Below, piece by piece: positions 36,381 to 42,829 of a stretch of 46,026 bases of DNA. This stretch comes from Maribacter sp. ACAM166. GTDB taxonomy: Bacteria > Bacteroidota > Bacteroidia > Flavobacteriales > Flavobacteriaceae. The notes under the pieces are model-generated. The model did not search any database. It saw only the letters and a list, made by a program, of their open reading frames with translations, and had not been told where the DNA came from. A program made the position numbers and the translations under genes. Location: NCBI RefSeq assembly GCF_005771495.1, contig NZ_VAUW01000035.1, positions 1-46,026 of the forward strand, given 5' to 3'. The first letter of the stretch is position 1. The number at the start of each line of letters is the position of its first letter.

Positions 36381-37217
36381 TCATTTATCCATCCATTCGA
36401 ACATTTCATCTCCCATCTCACCAATCCAACTTAAAACCATATCAGAGGGATGTTTTGATAAATCTCCACTTTGAAATTTTTCCACACCATCTTTATGAAT
36501 TTGGTATCTCACGTAACCTTTATAAATTTCACGTAGGTTATCCCTTAGATATTTTTCATTTTTCTTTTCCCATTCTACTTCTTTAATACCTGTTTTAAGT
36601 AGTACAATAACATCTTCCTTACTACCTACATATAAATTCCTTACCCAACTTTTAGATTTAGGTTCAATTCTTATATAATATTTTTCGTAGTATTTTGGTT
36701 GTGGTGGGATAAACGGTGTTTTGTACTCATTCACTTTCATACCCTGTTTGAATTCTTCGAAACTTTTTGATGGGTTATTTACATTCTTTCCATCCTTACT
36801 ACCATCACCATAACTAACATCTGATTTATAGTTTTTCCTCATCATATCTTGAAAACCCTTTTCTTGATGAACAAGAGTTTTAGATTTCCTTTTTCTCAGA
36901 TTTACAGAACACCAAAACTCATACTCTTTAGATAGATATCCGATTTGAGAATATCCTTCCAACATTTTATCCTTCCACCCCTTACCATCATCACTTCCTT
37001 TGATTTGGAGTTCCTTATCCTTGATCTTCTTTTTCAATTTATCAATCTCTTTTTTCCAATCCAGAATTTGTTGTTCTCCTTGATGGATGTAACGATGGTT
37101 ATCCCTGTATAATTTGTAGTTCTTTCGATTTTCAGTAGATAAGTTATCAAACACTTCTTGGGGTAGAAAATCAATAAAGAACCTGTTGTCCTTACTCTTA
37201 TAATCTCTCTTTTTCAT
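36381..37217 (-). CDS. Coiled-coil protein of unknown function
   Basis: 278 residues, very charged, no signal peptide or membrane segment. A strong coiled coil runs about 45-75 (ILDWKKEIDKLKKKIKDKELQIKG). The central part is Lys/Gly/Ser-rich and the C-terminus is Trp/Glu-rich (MVLSWIGEMGDEMFEWMDK). It is upstream of hsdM on the same strand (91-base gap) and next to the tandem repeat array, which it may bind (for example as an iteron or partition-type DNA-binding partner; pure inference). Zero alanine. I recognise no family. Confidence 0.6.
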   Translation of the reverse strand: MKKRDYKSKDNRFFIDFLPQEVFDNLSTENRKNYKLYRDNHRYIHQGEQQILDWKKEIDKLKKKIKDKELQIKGSDDGKGWKDKMLEGYSQIGYLSKEYEFWCSVNLRKRKSKTLVHQEKGFQDMMRKNYKSDVSYGDGSKDGKNVNNPSKSFEEFKQGMKVNEYKTPFIPPQPKYYEKYYIRIEPKSKSWVRNLYVGSKEDVIVLLKTGIKEVEWEKKNEKYLRDNLREIYKGYVRYQIHKDGVEKFQSGDLSKHPSDMVLSWIGEMGDEMFEWMDK

Positions 37218-37270
37218 AACGAATAATTTGTAATCAGGTTAAACCTGAGAATTCCACAATAGAACTAAAA

Positions 37271-37850
37271 GTGGTGTTGACCATTGAAATTGAAAACCAT
37301 ACCACCACACTTAAAACGATATCCTAGTAGAGTAATTGTGGTGGTGATGAAAATTAGATAAATAAAGTGGTGTTGAAACTAAAAATTGAAAACTATACCA
37401 CCACAGTTAAGTTCTCATATTGGTAAAGTAATTGAGTGAGAGATGAGAATAATAAAGAAGATAAATAAAGTGGTGTTGATAGGGTTAAAAAATAACGATA
37501 CCACCACAGTTAAACGGGTAGGTTAGTAAGGTAATTGAGTGAGAGATGAGAATAATAAAGAAGATAAATAAAGTGGTGTTGATAGTAAGAATTAGGAACG
37601 ATACCACCACAGTTAAACGGGTAGGTTAGTAAGGTAATTGAGTGAGAGATGAGAATAATAAAGAAGATAAATAAAGTGGTGTTGATAGTAAGAATTAGGA
37701 ACGATACCACCACAGTTAAACGGGTAGGTTAGTAAGGTAATTGAGTGAGAGATGAGAATAATAAAGAAGATAAATAAAGTGGTGTTGATAGTAAGAATTA
37801 GGAACGATACCACCAGAGTTAAACGGGTAGGTTAGTAAGGTAATTGAAAG
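37271..37850. repeat. Six ~103-bp tandem repeats with GTGGTG/CACCAC arms
   Basis: Units start at 37271, 37367, 37470, 37573, 37676 and 37779. The first interval is 96 bases and the next four are exactly 103. Each unit opens with GTGGTGTTGA and, about 20 bases later, has the inverted arm ATACCACCAC (CACCAC pairs with GTGGTG). After that come TTAAACGGGTAGGTTAGTAA and an A/G-rich tail ATGAGAATAATAAAGAAG. Units 4 and 5 are identical, unit 6 has one change in the arm, and units 1-3 are progressively diverged. The array sits between divergently transcribed genes. It resembles a replication iteron array or a partition centromere. No GC step occurs in it. Confidence 0.85.
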
Positions 37851-37874
37851 TTAATAATTAAAAAAAGTAAAAAT

Positions 37875-38126
37875 ATGTACGGATACGGAAGTCATTTTGA
37901 TAAAAGATTAGAAGAAAGATTTGGTTGGGATTGGAAATTGTTGTTAGAGGAATCAAGAGGATTAAAATATGAGATGTTTAAAACATCAAAAGAGTTGGAA
38001 GATAAATACTCTGGTTTTGGTCAAATTATCAGAAACAACGAAACATCAATTCACATAGTGAGAGAACTTAATATTCTAATGATTAGAGTTGGGTTCGAGT
38101 GGAAAACTTGTTACCGAGTTTATTAA
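37875..38126 (+). CDS. Small protein of unknown function
   Basis: 83 residues, soluble, aromatic and charged (HFDKRLEERFGWDWKLLLEE, ending GFEWKTCYRVY). First gene to the right of the tandem repeat array, 25 bases after its last unit, so the array may contain or control its promoter. No alanine. No family recognised; the compact size fits a regulator or toxin-like protein, without direct evidence. Confidence 0.55.
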   Translation: MYGYGSHFDKRLEERFGWDWKLLLEESRGLKYEMFKTSKELEDKYSGFGQIIRNNETSIHIVRELNILMIRVGFEWKTCYRVY

Positions 38127-38180
38127 TAATGAAAATCACCAAAAAAAGTATGAGTGATAATAACTAGTAAAAACAAAATT

Positions 38181-38321
38181 ATGGAAACCTTTAAAATCAA
38201 CATTATGGAAAACAAAAACGAAATAAATTTTTCTGAAATGGAAAGTTACAAACACCTAAATAACATCCTTTATGGAGTATGGGACGAAGATTTAGAAGAA
38301 GAAACTCTTTCCTTTTATTAA
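38181..38321 (+). CDS. 46-residue small protein
   Basis: ATG at 38181 to TAA at 38319-38321. Acidic, soluble (SEMESYKHLNNILYGVWDEDLEEETLSFY). It fits the pattern of other short plus-strand genes here, and an A-rich stretch precedes the ATG as before its neighbours. Function unknown; a chance frame is possible. Confidence 0.4.
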   Translation: METFKINIMENKNEINFSEMESYKHLNNILYGVWDEDLEEETLSFY

Positions 38322-38339
38322 GTACAGGAATTAAGTAAG

Positions 38340-38529
38340 AAACCTCTGAAGGTAGGTAGAGAAACCTTCAATAGTTCTTTGACATAGTGGGAAGTAAGGG
38401 ATGAGGACCACCTCTATAAAAAGGGATACCTACTTTCAAAAAATGGTAATCGGTGACAGAGATTATCGAATAAAATACAAGGTGTTAAAACCTAAATAAA
38501 TGAATAGTAACAAATTAAATTTTTAAAAC
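38340..38529 (+). promoter_or_regulatory. Structured leader or small RNA candidate
   Basis: About 190 bases without a gene. TGAAGGT (38347-38353) and ACCTTCA (38364-38370) form a perfect 7-base hairpin with a 10-base loop. A TTCTTTGACATA box at about 38375-38386 resembles a -33 element. Further possible pairings are GAGG/CCTC around 38404-38415 and GGTAATC with GATTATC near 38445-38467. It could be the 5' leader of the gene at 38530 or a small RNA; no known riboswitch class recognised. Confidence 0.3.
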
Positions 38530-38793
38530 ATGAAAACAATTGTAGTAAACTTTAAAGAACCAGTAGTAATAAACAAAGTAGTAAAAAATGGAAAATTAAA
38601 ACTCTCCCTTAATTGGTACGGTATGGGAAAAGGTACTTCCATCATTAGTAAAACTTCAACCGGATATAATTATGAAGATGTCGGTTTTATTAAAAGAAAC
38701 TTTAATGATATCGATAGGATGATATGGGAGTATGAATTACCTAAATCCTTAAAAATGGAAATAGAGAAACTCCCAATAACCAATAGAAGGTAA
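38530..38793 (+). CDS. Small protein of unknown function
   Basis: 87 residues: a beta-rich start (KTIVVNFKEPVVINKVVKNGKLKLSLNWYGMGKGTS) and a charged helical end (DRMIWEYELPKSLKMEIEKLP). No membrane segment or signal. Follows the structured leader and precedes an unknown gene by 26 bases, probably the same transcript. No alanine. Confidence 0.55.
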   Translation: MKTIVVNFKEPVVINKVVKNGKLKLSLNWYGMGKGTSIISKTSTGYNYEDVGFIKRNFNDIDRMIWEYELPKSLKMEIEKLPITNRR

Positions 38794-38819
38794 AAAATCA
38801 ACAATAACAATGTAAATAA

Positions 38820-39335
38820 ATGAATATAAAAAGTAAAAACAACATGAAGAATTTAAACAACGGTGTGGATATTCAAGGAATAGGAAACACAATCGATTTA
38901 GAAAAAGTAATGACCCTTTATACTTCCAGTTTTACGGAAGGATTTATGAAAGTATTGGAAAACTACAATACTCCCTTACAAGAGTTTGAAGAAGTTAACG
39001 AGGTAATTTCACCCGTTAAACAAGTGAAATCAAAACCAAAAACTAAACCAGTAAACGAAGGATTTAACAAATTAAAATACCCTTTGTTAAGAGAGAAATT
39101 GGAGAGTAGTGAAAGTGTAACATTTAATCCTAAATCACACATCAGAGTAAGAGATTTAAGATACAAATCAATTTATGATCTTGATTCTTTAAGTAAAAAG
39201 AAATGGGTTGAATATTTCTCGAAAGGTAAAGTTTACATTGACCAAGATGTAACTTCTTCAAAGATTTCACAGAGAATTCTATTTGATAAATCAATTAAGA
39301 AATTCTTTGGTAAGAAGGTAAGTACAAACCAATGA
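38820..39335 (+). CDS. Unknown protein with disordered middle
   Basis: 171 residues. A helical N-terminal part (VMTLYTSSFTEGFMKVLENY) is followed by a Pro/Lys-rich linker about residues 65-85 (KQVKSKPKTKPVNEG). The C-terminal basic region has a tail (KISQRILFDKSIKKFFGKK) that could bind nucleic acid. The internal Met at residue 9 is an alternative start. The next gene follows by about 40 bases. No alanine, no family recognised. Confidence 0.55.
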   Translation: MNIKSKNNMKNLNNGVDIQGIGNTIDLEKVMTLYTSSFTEGFMKVLENYNTPLQEFEEVNEVISPVKQVKSKPKTKPVNEGFNKLKYPLLREKLESSESVTFNPKSHIRVRDLRYKSIYDLDSLSKKKWVEYFSKGKVYIDQDVTSSKISQRILFDKSIKKFFGKKVSTNQ

Positions 39336-39374
39336 AGAGAAAAGTTTCATACTCCTCCAACCAAAAGAAAATAT

Positions 39375-39782
39375 GTGGTTGGGGGTAGATATGGAAAGGT
39401 TAAGGGTTTCAATTTTTATCTTCAAAAGAATGAACGATTAAAACCTTTTGAGAGAAGGAAACTCCTCTCCGAAAGTGAAATTATGATTTCCAAATTGATA
39501 GATGAGGAAGTAAATAGAATGGGTTCGATTGAGAATATCGACTCTAATATTACCCTTTTAGATTCTTCCCATTCAGATCTTGAATTAATGGAAATATGGA
39601 ACAACCTCTACCAAAACTATGGATATCGATTCGATAGATTTAAAGAAAAGTGGGAGAGGGATTCAATTGGTAAAATCAAAGATTTTGGAAATAAAAAAGA
39701 TGAAACAAAATCGATCACTCCTTTGAAGATTGACTGGTTAGAGGAAAGAAAAAAGAAAATCAAGTTATATGATTTCGGTTAA
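39375..39782 (+). CDS. Unknown charged protein with unclear start
   Basis: 135 residues from a GTG at 39375. The frame is open back to the stop of the previous gene, and codons before the GTG (PPTKRKY, then VVGGRYGKVKGFNFYL) look coding, so the true start may be a non-standard codon further up. An ATG at 39332 overlapping the previous stop leads into a different frame that ends after 18 codons in a run of five G. This would fit an old frameshift near 39380. The product is helical and charged (RRKLLSESEIMISKLIDEEV). No alanine. Confidence 0.5.
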   Translation: MVGGRYGKVKGFNFYLQKNERLKPFERRKLLSESEIMISKLIDEEVNRMGSIENIDSNITLLDSSHSDLELMEIWNNLYQNYGYRFDRFKEKWERDSIGKIKDFGNKKDETKSITPLKIDWLEERKKKIKLYDFG

Positions 39783-39804
39783 TAATTTCGGTTAATAATT
39801 TATA

Positions 39805-39866
39805 AAGATTAAGGGTAAAGGATTTCTCCCCCTATTGAAAGTGAGAACCAACAATTAAATAAAATT
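39805..39866 (+). promoter_or_regulatory. Repeated leader, copy 1
   Basis: The 60 bases before the ATG at 39867 closely match the 60 bases before 40370. Both have an ATTAAGGGT/ATTGAGGGT box, a pyrimidine patch with CTCC, then AAAGTGAGAACCAACAATT and an A/T-rich stretch to the ATG. A shared operator, ribosome-standby element or promoter is likely. Confidence 0.55.
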
Positions 39867-40271
39867 ATGAGTTACAACAGAGGAAAAAATTGGAAAACGA
39901 ATTCAAACACGAAAGTATTCGTAAACGGAATTGGTATGAATATGATTCATTACCCAAACGGGTTGAAATCTAATGAGGTTTTGAACAAGATGGTGGATAG
40001 AAATGAAACTATGTTCAAGGATTTAGAATTGAATACAAGGTTTGAAATTTCCCACTCGGATGGGTTATGGGAACTTACAATAAAAAACCCGAAACGTAAT
40101 ATTGGTATGGTATTGAAGGAAAACCAATATATGAAAAATCACCAAAAGGTATTTCTTTATCTAAGAAAGATTGATGGGGATGGTTGTCAATGGAAGGAAG
40201 ATATAGAGTATGATATTCCAAACAATAAACTGGATAAGTTCATCTACGTATCATCTCAACAAATTAGTTAG
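39867..40271 (+). CDS. Small protein of unknown function
   Basis: 134 residues, soluble, mixed alpha/beta (NTRFEISHSDGLWELTIKNPKRNIGMVL, then KVFLYLRKIDGDGCQWKEDIEYDIP). Preceded by the conserved leader it shares with the gene at 40370, so the two are probably controlled together. No alanine; no family recognised. Confidence 0.55.
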   Translation: MSYNRGKNWKTNSNTKVFVNGIGMNMIHYPNGLKSNEVLNKMVDRNETMFKDLELNTRFEISHSDGLWELTIKNPKRNIGMVLKENQYMKNHQKVFLYLRKIDGDGCQWKEDIEYDIPNNKLDKFIYVSSQQIS

Positions 40272-40309
40272 GTTGATATAAGAAAATCAAGTTTTGTAAT
40301 ATGGTTTAA

Positions 40310-40369
40310 CATTGAGGGTTAAGTGTTCTCCTCCTCTTTAAAGTGAGAACCAACAATTGAATAAAAATT
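40310..40369 (+). promoter_or_regulatory. Repeated leader, copy 2
   Basis: Second copy of the leader described before 39867: ATTGAGGGTTAAG, a CTCCTCCTC patch, AAAGTGAGAACCAACAATT, then an AT-rich run ending at the ATG at 40370. The proteins that follow the two copies are unrelated, so the similarity is not from gene duplication. Confidence 0.55.
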
Positions 40370-40582
40370 ATGAACGAAATAACATCAAGGAAGAAATTAG
40401 TAAATAAATTAGATAAACTTTTGTTAGAAAGGTTACCCGACTATGTCAGTGATGAATTAAAATGGATTAGAAAGGAATTTGGTGATGATGAGATATCTGA
40501 ATTCTTATTAAGAGAAGATAACTATTACTTAAAAAATTCAGAACGGTTAAAACAATTAAATCTCATTGAAATTCATCACTAA
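40370..40582 (+). CDS. Small helical protein
   Basis: 70 residues, helical and charged (KKLVNKLDKLLLERLPDYVSDELKWIRKEF). Last gene of the plus-strand small-gene cluster, ended by the strong hairpin at 40611-40650. No alanine; function unknown, with size and charge compatible with a DNA-binding or antitoxin-like regulator. Confidence 0.5.
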   Translation: MNEITSRKKLVNKLDKLLLERLPDYVSDELKWIRKEFGDDEISEFLLREDNYYLKNSERLKQLNLIEIHH

Positions 40583-40610
40583 AATGGACTGATTTTTTCG
40601 TCGAAACATT

Positions 40611-40650
40611 ATACCGAATCCCACTCGTAATGAGTGGGAGTAAACGGTAT
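40611..40650. terminator. Bidirectional terminator hairpin
   Basis: A compound stem: outer ATACCG/CGGTAT and inner CCCACTC/GAGTGGG with loop GTAAT, followed by TTTT on the plus strand. It lies between the convergent small-gene cluster and the serine recombinase, so it can end both. A recombination site for the neighbouring recombinase is an alternative reading. Confidence 0.7.
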
Positions 40651-40659
40651 TTTAATTAG

Positions 40660-41280
40660 TTAAACTAACTCATTTTGGGGTAGGTAAGATTTTCTAACCT
40701 TAACAATTGTTTTAGGAGATACTCCAAGTCTTCCTGAAATATCCCTAACGGATTTTCCCTTTTCCAAAAGAGAAATGATCTGTTTGGATTTTGGTTTGTT
40801 CAAAAATGTTTGAACGTTTTCGTTCGTTCCAACTTTTCTACCCAATTTACCTCCATTGATTACGTACATCTTCCTACCCATTTCGGTACGTTCCAAAATT
40901 TGTTCCCTCTCTAATTCATAAATGGAACTCATAACCGAGGTAATCAAATTCCAAATAGGGTTCTTCTTTCCGTTTACCTGTGATTGAAGATTTCCCATTC
41001 CCCTAACAACAACGTTCACTTCCTTTTCCTCTAACCAATGTAAAGTAGAAAGTACGTCTATGGTATTCCTTCCCAACCTTGAAAGTTCCTCAACAACTAA
41101 TTCCTGAACCTTACCATCTTTGATCAAATCAGATAGTTGTTTTCCCTTCTCCCTATCATTGAACGGAACTTTTCCACTCACTCCCTTATCAAAAAGGACT
41201 AAATCATAATTATCCTTATCTAACTTAAATCTCTCTCCATCTTGGTTGATGGTGGATGTACGGTTGTATTTTACTCTCAT
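40660..41280 (-). CDS. Small serine recombinase (resolvase/invertase type)
   Basis: 206 residues. Catalytic S9 lies in YNRTSTINQ, where relatives have YARVSTxxQ. ELSRLGRN with R68 and R71 completes the active site. A long E-helix (SSIYELEREQILERTEMGRK) and a C-terminal HTH (SVRDISGRLGVSPKTIVKVRK) follow. This size class resolves cointegrates or inverts DNA segments rather than integrating on its own. No alanine although the family is alanine-rich. A perfect palindrome lies 12-28 bases upstream of the start. Confidence 0.9.
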   Translation of the reverse strand: MRVKYNRTSTINQDGERFKLDKDNYDLVLFDKGVSGKVPFNDREKGKQLSDLIKDGKVQELVVEELSRLGRNTIDVLSTLHWLEEKEVNVVVRGMGNLQSQVNGKKNPIWNLITSVMSSIYELEREQILERTEMGRKMYVINGGKLGRKVGTNENVQTFLNKPKSKQIISLLEKGKSVRDISGRLGVSPKTIVKVRKSYLPQNELV

Positions 41281-41291
41281 GGTGTTTCCTT

Positions 41292-41308
41292 TTAATATTG
41301 AATATTAA
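41292..41308. promoter_or_regulatory. Palindromic operator or res subsite upstream of recombinase
   Basis: TTAATATT-G-AATATTAA is a perfect 8-base inverted repeat around one base, 12-28 bases before the recombinase ATG (start at 41280). Two ATTTACGG copies lie just beyond it (about 41308 and 41379). Autoregulation or recombinase binding is plausible. Confidence 0.4.
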
Positions 41309-41425
41309 TTTACGGAAAATACCCGAGTCAAACAAGAATAATCAACTGTCTTACAGGGTTTTAGATGTGATACTTTTATTTACGGATAAAAGGGAATCGA
41401 GATTATCTCCTTAATTCTTAACCCA

Positions 41426-41457
41426 TTTGCAAATCACAATTATTTGATTTATTTTTC
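41426..41457 (+). promoter_or_regulatory. Promoter of the ParB-methyltransferase gene, with GC palindrome
   Basis: TTTG at 41426-41429, 20 bases of spacer and TATTTTTC at 41450-41457 fit the Bacteroidota TTTG-N19-21-TAnnTTTG promoter with one mismatch, ending 4 bases before the ATG at 41462. The -33 box is embedded in the perfect palindrome ATTTGCAAAT (41425-41434). Its central GC is the only GC step between 26127 and 42634. Confidence 0.55.
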
Positions 41458-41461
41458 CAAT

Positions 41462-42829
41462 ATGAAAGTTCTAATTTCCAAACTTAACCATCACCCTAAG
41501 AATAAAGAAATCTACAATCTTTCCTCAATTGAGGAATTGATGGATAGTATCTCTGAATTAGGACTATTACAACCGTTAGTAATTGATCAACATAACCAGA
41601 TTATAAGTGGGAATAGAAGATTTGAATCCATCAAAAGACTAGGTTGGAAGGAAGTCACAGTTGAACTAAGAAACGTTAATGATGGTGAGGAAGAGATTTT
41701 ATTGGTTCATTATAATAAACAGAGAGTAAAATCCTTTAGAGAAATTCTCAATGAATACCTTGTTTTGAAAAAACACTTCGAAGTTGGACAAGGTAAAAGA
41801 ACAGATCTAACTTCTGTTCGTTCGAACAAAAGTTCAAATGGGAGGGATACTGTTTCAGAACAAATTGGAATATCGAGTTCTCAACTTGGAAAGTTATTAT
41901 TCATACACAAACATCAACCCCATCATATTGAATTACTGGACAAAGGGATTCTAACGGTGAATCAATCCTATCTACAGGTAAGTAGGGAGGTTAAAGAATT
42001 TCAAAGTAGAAAGGAATCCAACATTTCAACTTCTAAGTCCCTTCCCAACACTTGGAGATTTTTTCATAAATCATCACATAATATGTGTGAAATAAAAGAT
42101 GAAGAAATACAAACTATTTTTACGTCACCACCTTACTGGAACAAAAGAACATATTCAGAAAACAAAGGATTAGGGAATGAAAAAACATCGGAAGAATTTG
42201 TTGTTAACCTCTCTGAACACCTAAGAGACTGTAAACGAATCTTAAAAGGTACTGGAAGTTTCTTCTTAAACCTTGGAGATACTTTTTATAAAGGAAATCT
42301 TCAAAACATTCCACATAGAATCGTTTTAAACCTTCAAGAACAAGGGTGGATACTCAGAAATACAATCATTTGGTCTAAAACCAATCCCAAACCATCTTCC
42401 ACTAAAACCAACCTGACTCCATCTTATGAGTTCATATTTCATTTAACTAAATCAATGGAGTATGATTATAATTCAACGTTAACTTCACTTAGTGAGAAAA
42501 CAAAACCTTCATTACCTCCAAGACATCGTTCAACAAATGGGAATTATTCGGATTCGGTATCTCCATACATCCCAAGTTCTAAAGGGAAAAATATGGGAGA
42601 TTTCTGGAATGATGAAATTGTAAGAACATCAGTGGCAAATCAAAAGTTGGACATCGATGGAGAACACCCTGCTCCATTCCCTGAACAAATAGTTTCATTA
42701 CCAATTCTTCAAACTAGTAAGGAAGGGGAAACTATTCTTGATCCATTTTGTGGAAGTGGAACTGTTGGTAGAGTTTGTGATAAAATAAAAAGAAACTTTG
42801 TGGGATATGATACTCAAAAATTTATTTAA
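41462..42829 (+). CDS. ParB-domain/DNA methyltransferase fusion (orphan)
   Basis: 455 residues from ATG at 41462; a TTG at 41444 is in frame but overlaps the promoter. N-terminal ParB/sulfiredoxin-like domain (SIEELMDSISELGLLQPLVI, SGNRR at 49-53), an HTH-like middle, then a beta-class methyltransferase. In that order come catalytic TSPPYW at 221-226, the HPAPFPEQ block and SAM-binding DPFCGSGTVG at about 427-436. SPPY is most often N4-cytosine, also N6-adenine. No partner nuclease is adjacent. Only two alanines, one in HPAPFP. Its end overlaps the convergent kelch gene by 8 bases. Confidence 0.85.
   Translation: MKVLISKLNHHPKNKEIYNLSSIEELMDSISELGLLQPLVIDQHNQIISGNRRFESIKRLGWKEVTVELRNVNDGEEEILLVHYNKQRVKSFREILNEYLVLKKHFEVGQGKRTDLTSVRSNKSSNGRDTVSEQIGISSSQLGKLLFIHKHQPHHIELLDKGILTVNQSYLQVSREVKEFQSRKESNISTSKSLPNTWRFFHKSSHNMCEIKDEEIQTIFTSPPYWNKRTYSENKGLGNEKTSEEFVVNLSEHLRDCKRILKGTGSFFLNLGDTFYKGNLQNIPHRIVLNLQEQGWILRNTIIWSKTNPKPSSTKTNLTPSYEFIFHLTKSMEYDYNSTLTSLSEKTKPSLPPRHRSTNGNYSDSVSPYIPSSKGKNMGDFWNDEIVRTSVANQKLDIDGEHPAPFPEQIVSLPILQTSKEGETILDPFCGSGTVGRVCDKIKRNFVGYDTQKFI

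Larger units (their letters stand above)
26127..41428. mobile_element. GC-dinucleotide-free, alanine-free genomic island (core)
   Basis: Line-by-line reading finds no 5'-GC-3' step from 26127 (after the last GC of glmS at 26125-26126) to 41428. GC is self-complementary, so this holds for both strands, for genes and for spacers. The region is about one-third G+C with many CG, GG and CC steps, so base composition alone would predict several hundred GC steps (rough estimate). All proteins inside have zero alanine. The cargo is a type I restriction operon with extra nucleases, a HEPN-like protein, HTH and coiled-coil proteins, a ~103-bp repeat array, small unknown genes and a serine recombinase. 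The left edge abuts glmS. The right edge is diffuse: single GC steps occur at 41429, 42635 and 42671, then more. Integrative or plasmid origin is inferred; no tyrosine integrase or Tn7-type gene is seen. Confidence 0.85.

Noticed and set aside
37510..37813. Two minus-strand ORFs of 66-67 codons with nearly the same sequence
   Set aside because: They are read-throughs of the 103-bp tandem repeat in shifting frames; the unit length is not a multiple of three.
37271..37850. CRISPR array
   Set aside because: The whole 103-bp unit is repeated with no unique spacers, and no cas gene is present.
26127..41428. GC absence as a simple effect of low G+C content
   Set aside because: CG, GG and CC steps are frequent in the same lines, and equally AT-rich neighbouring DNA has GC steps.
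26127..41428. GC absence as a product of plain C-to-T deamination at GC
   Set aside because: Conserved alanines are replaced not only by Val or Thr but also by Cys, Asn, Ser and Gln, which one deamination step does not give. A contribution early on cannot be excluded.
41444..41461. TTG at 41444 as start of the ParB-methyltransferase
   Set aside because: It falls inside the -7 promoter region; the ATG at 41462 begins the conserved part.
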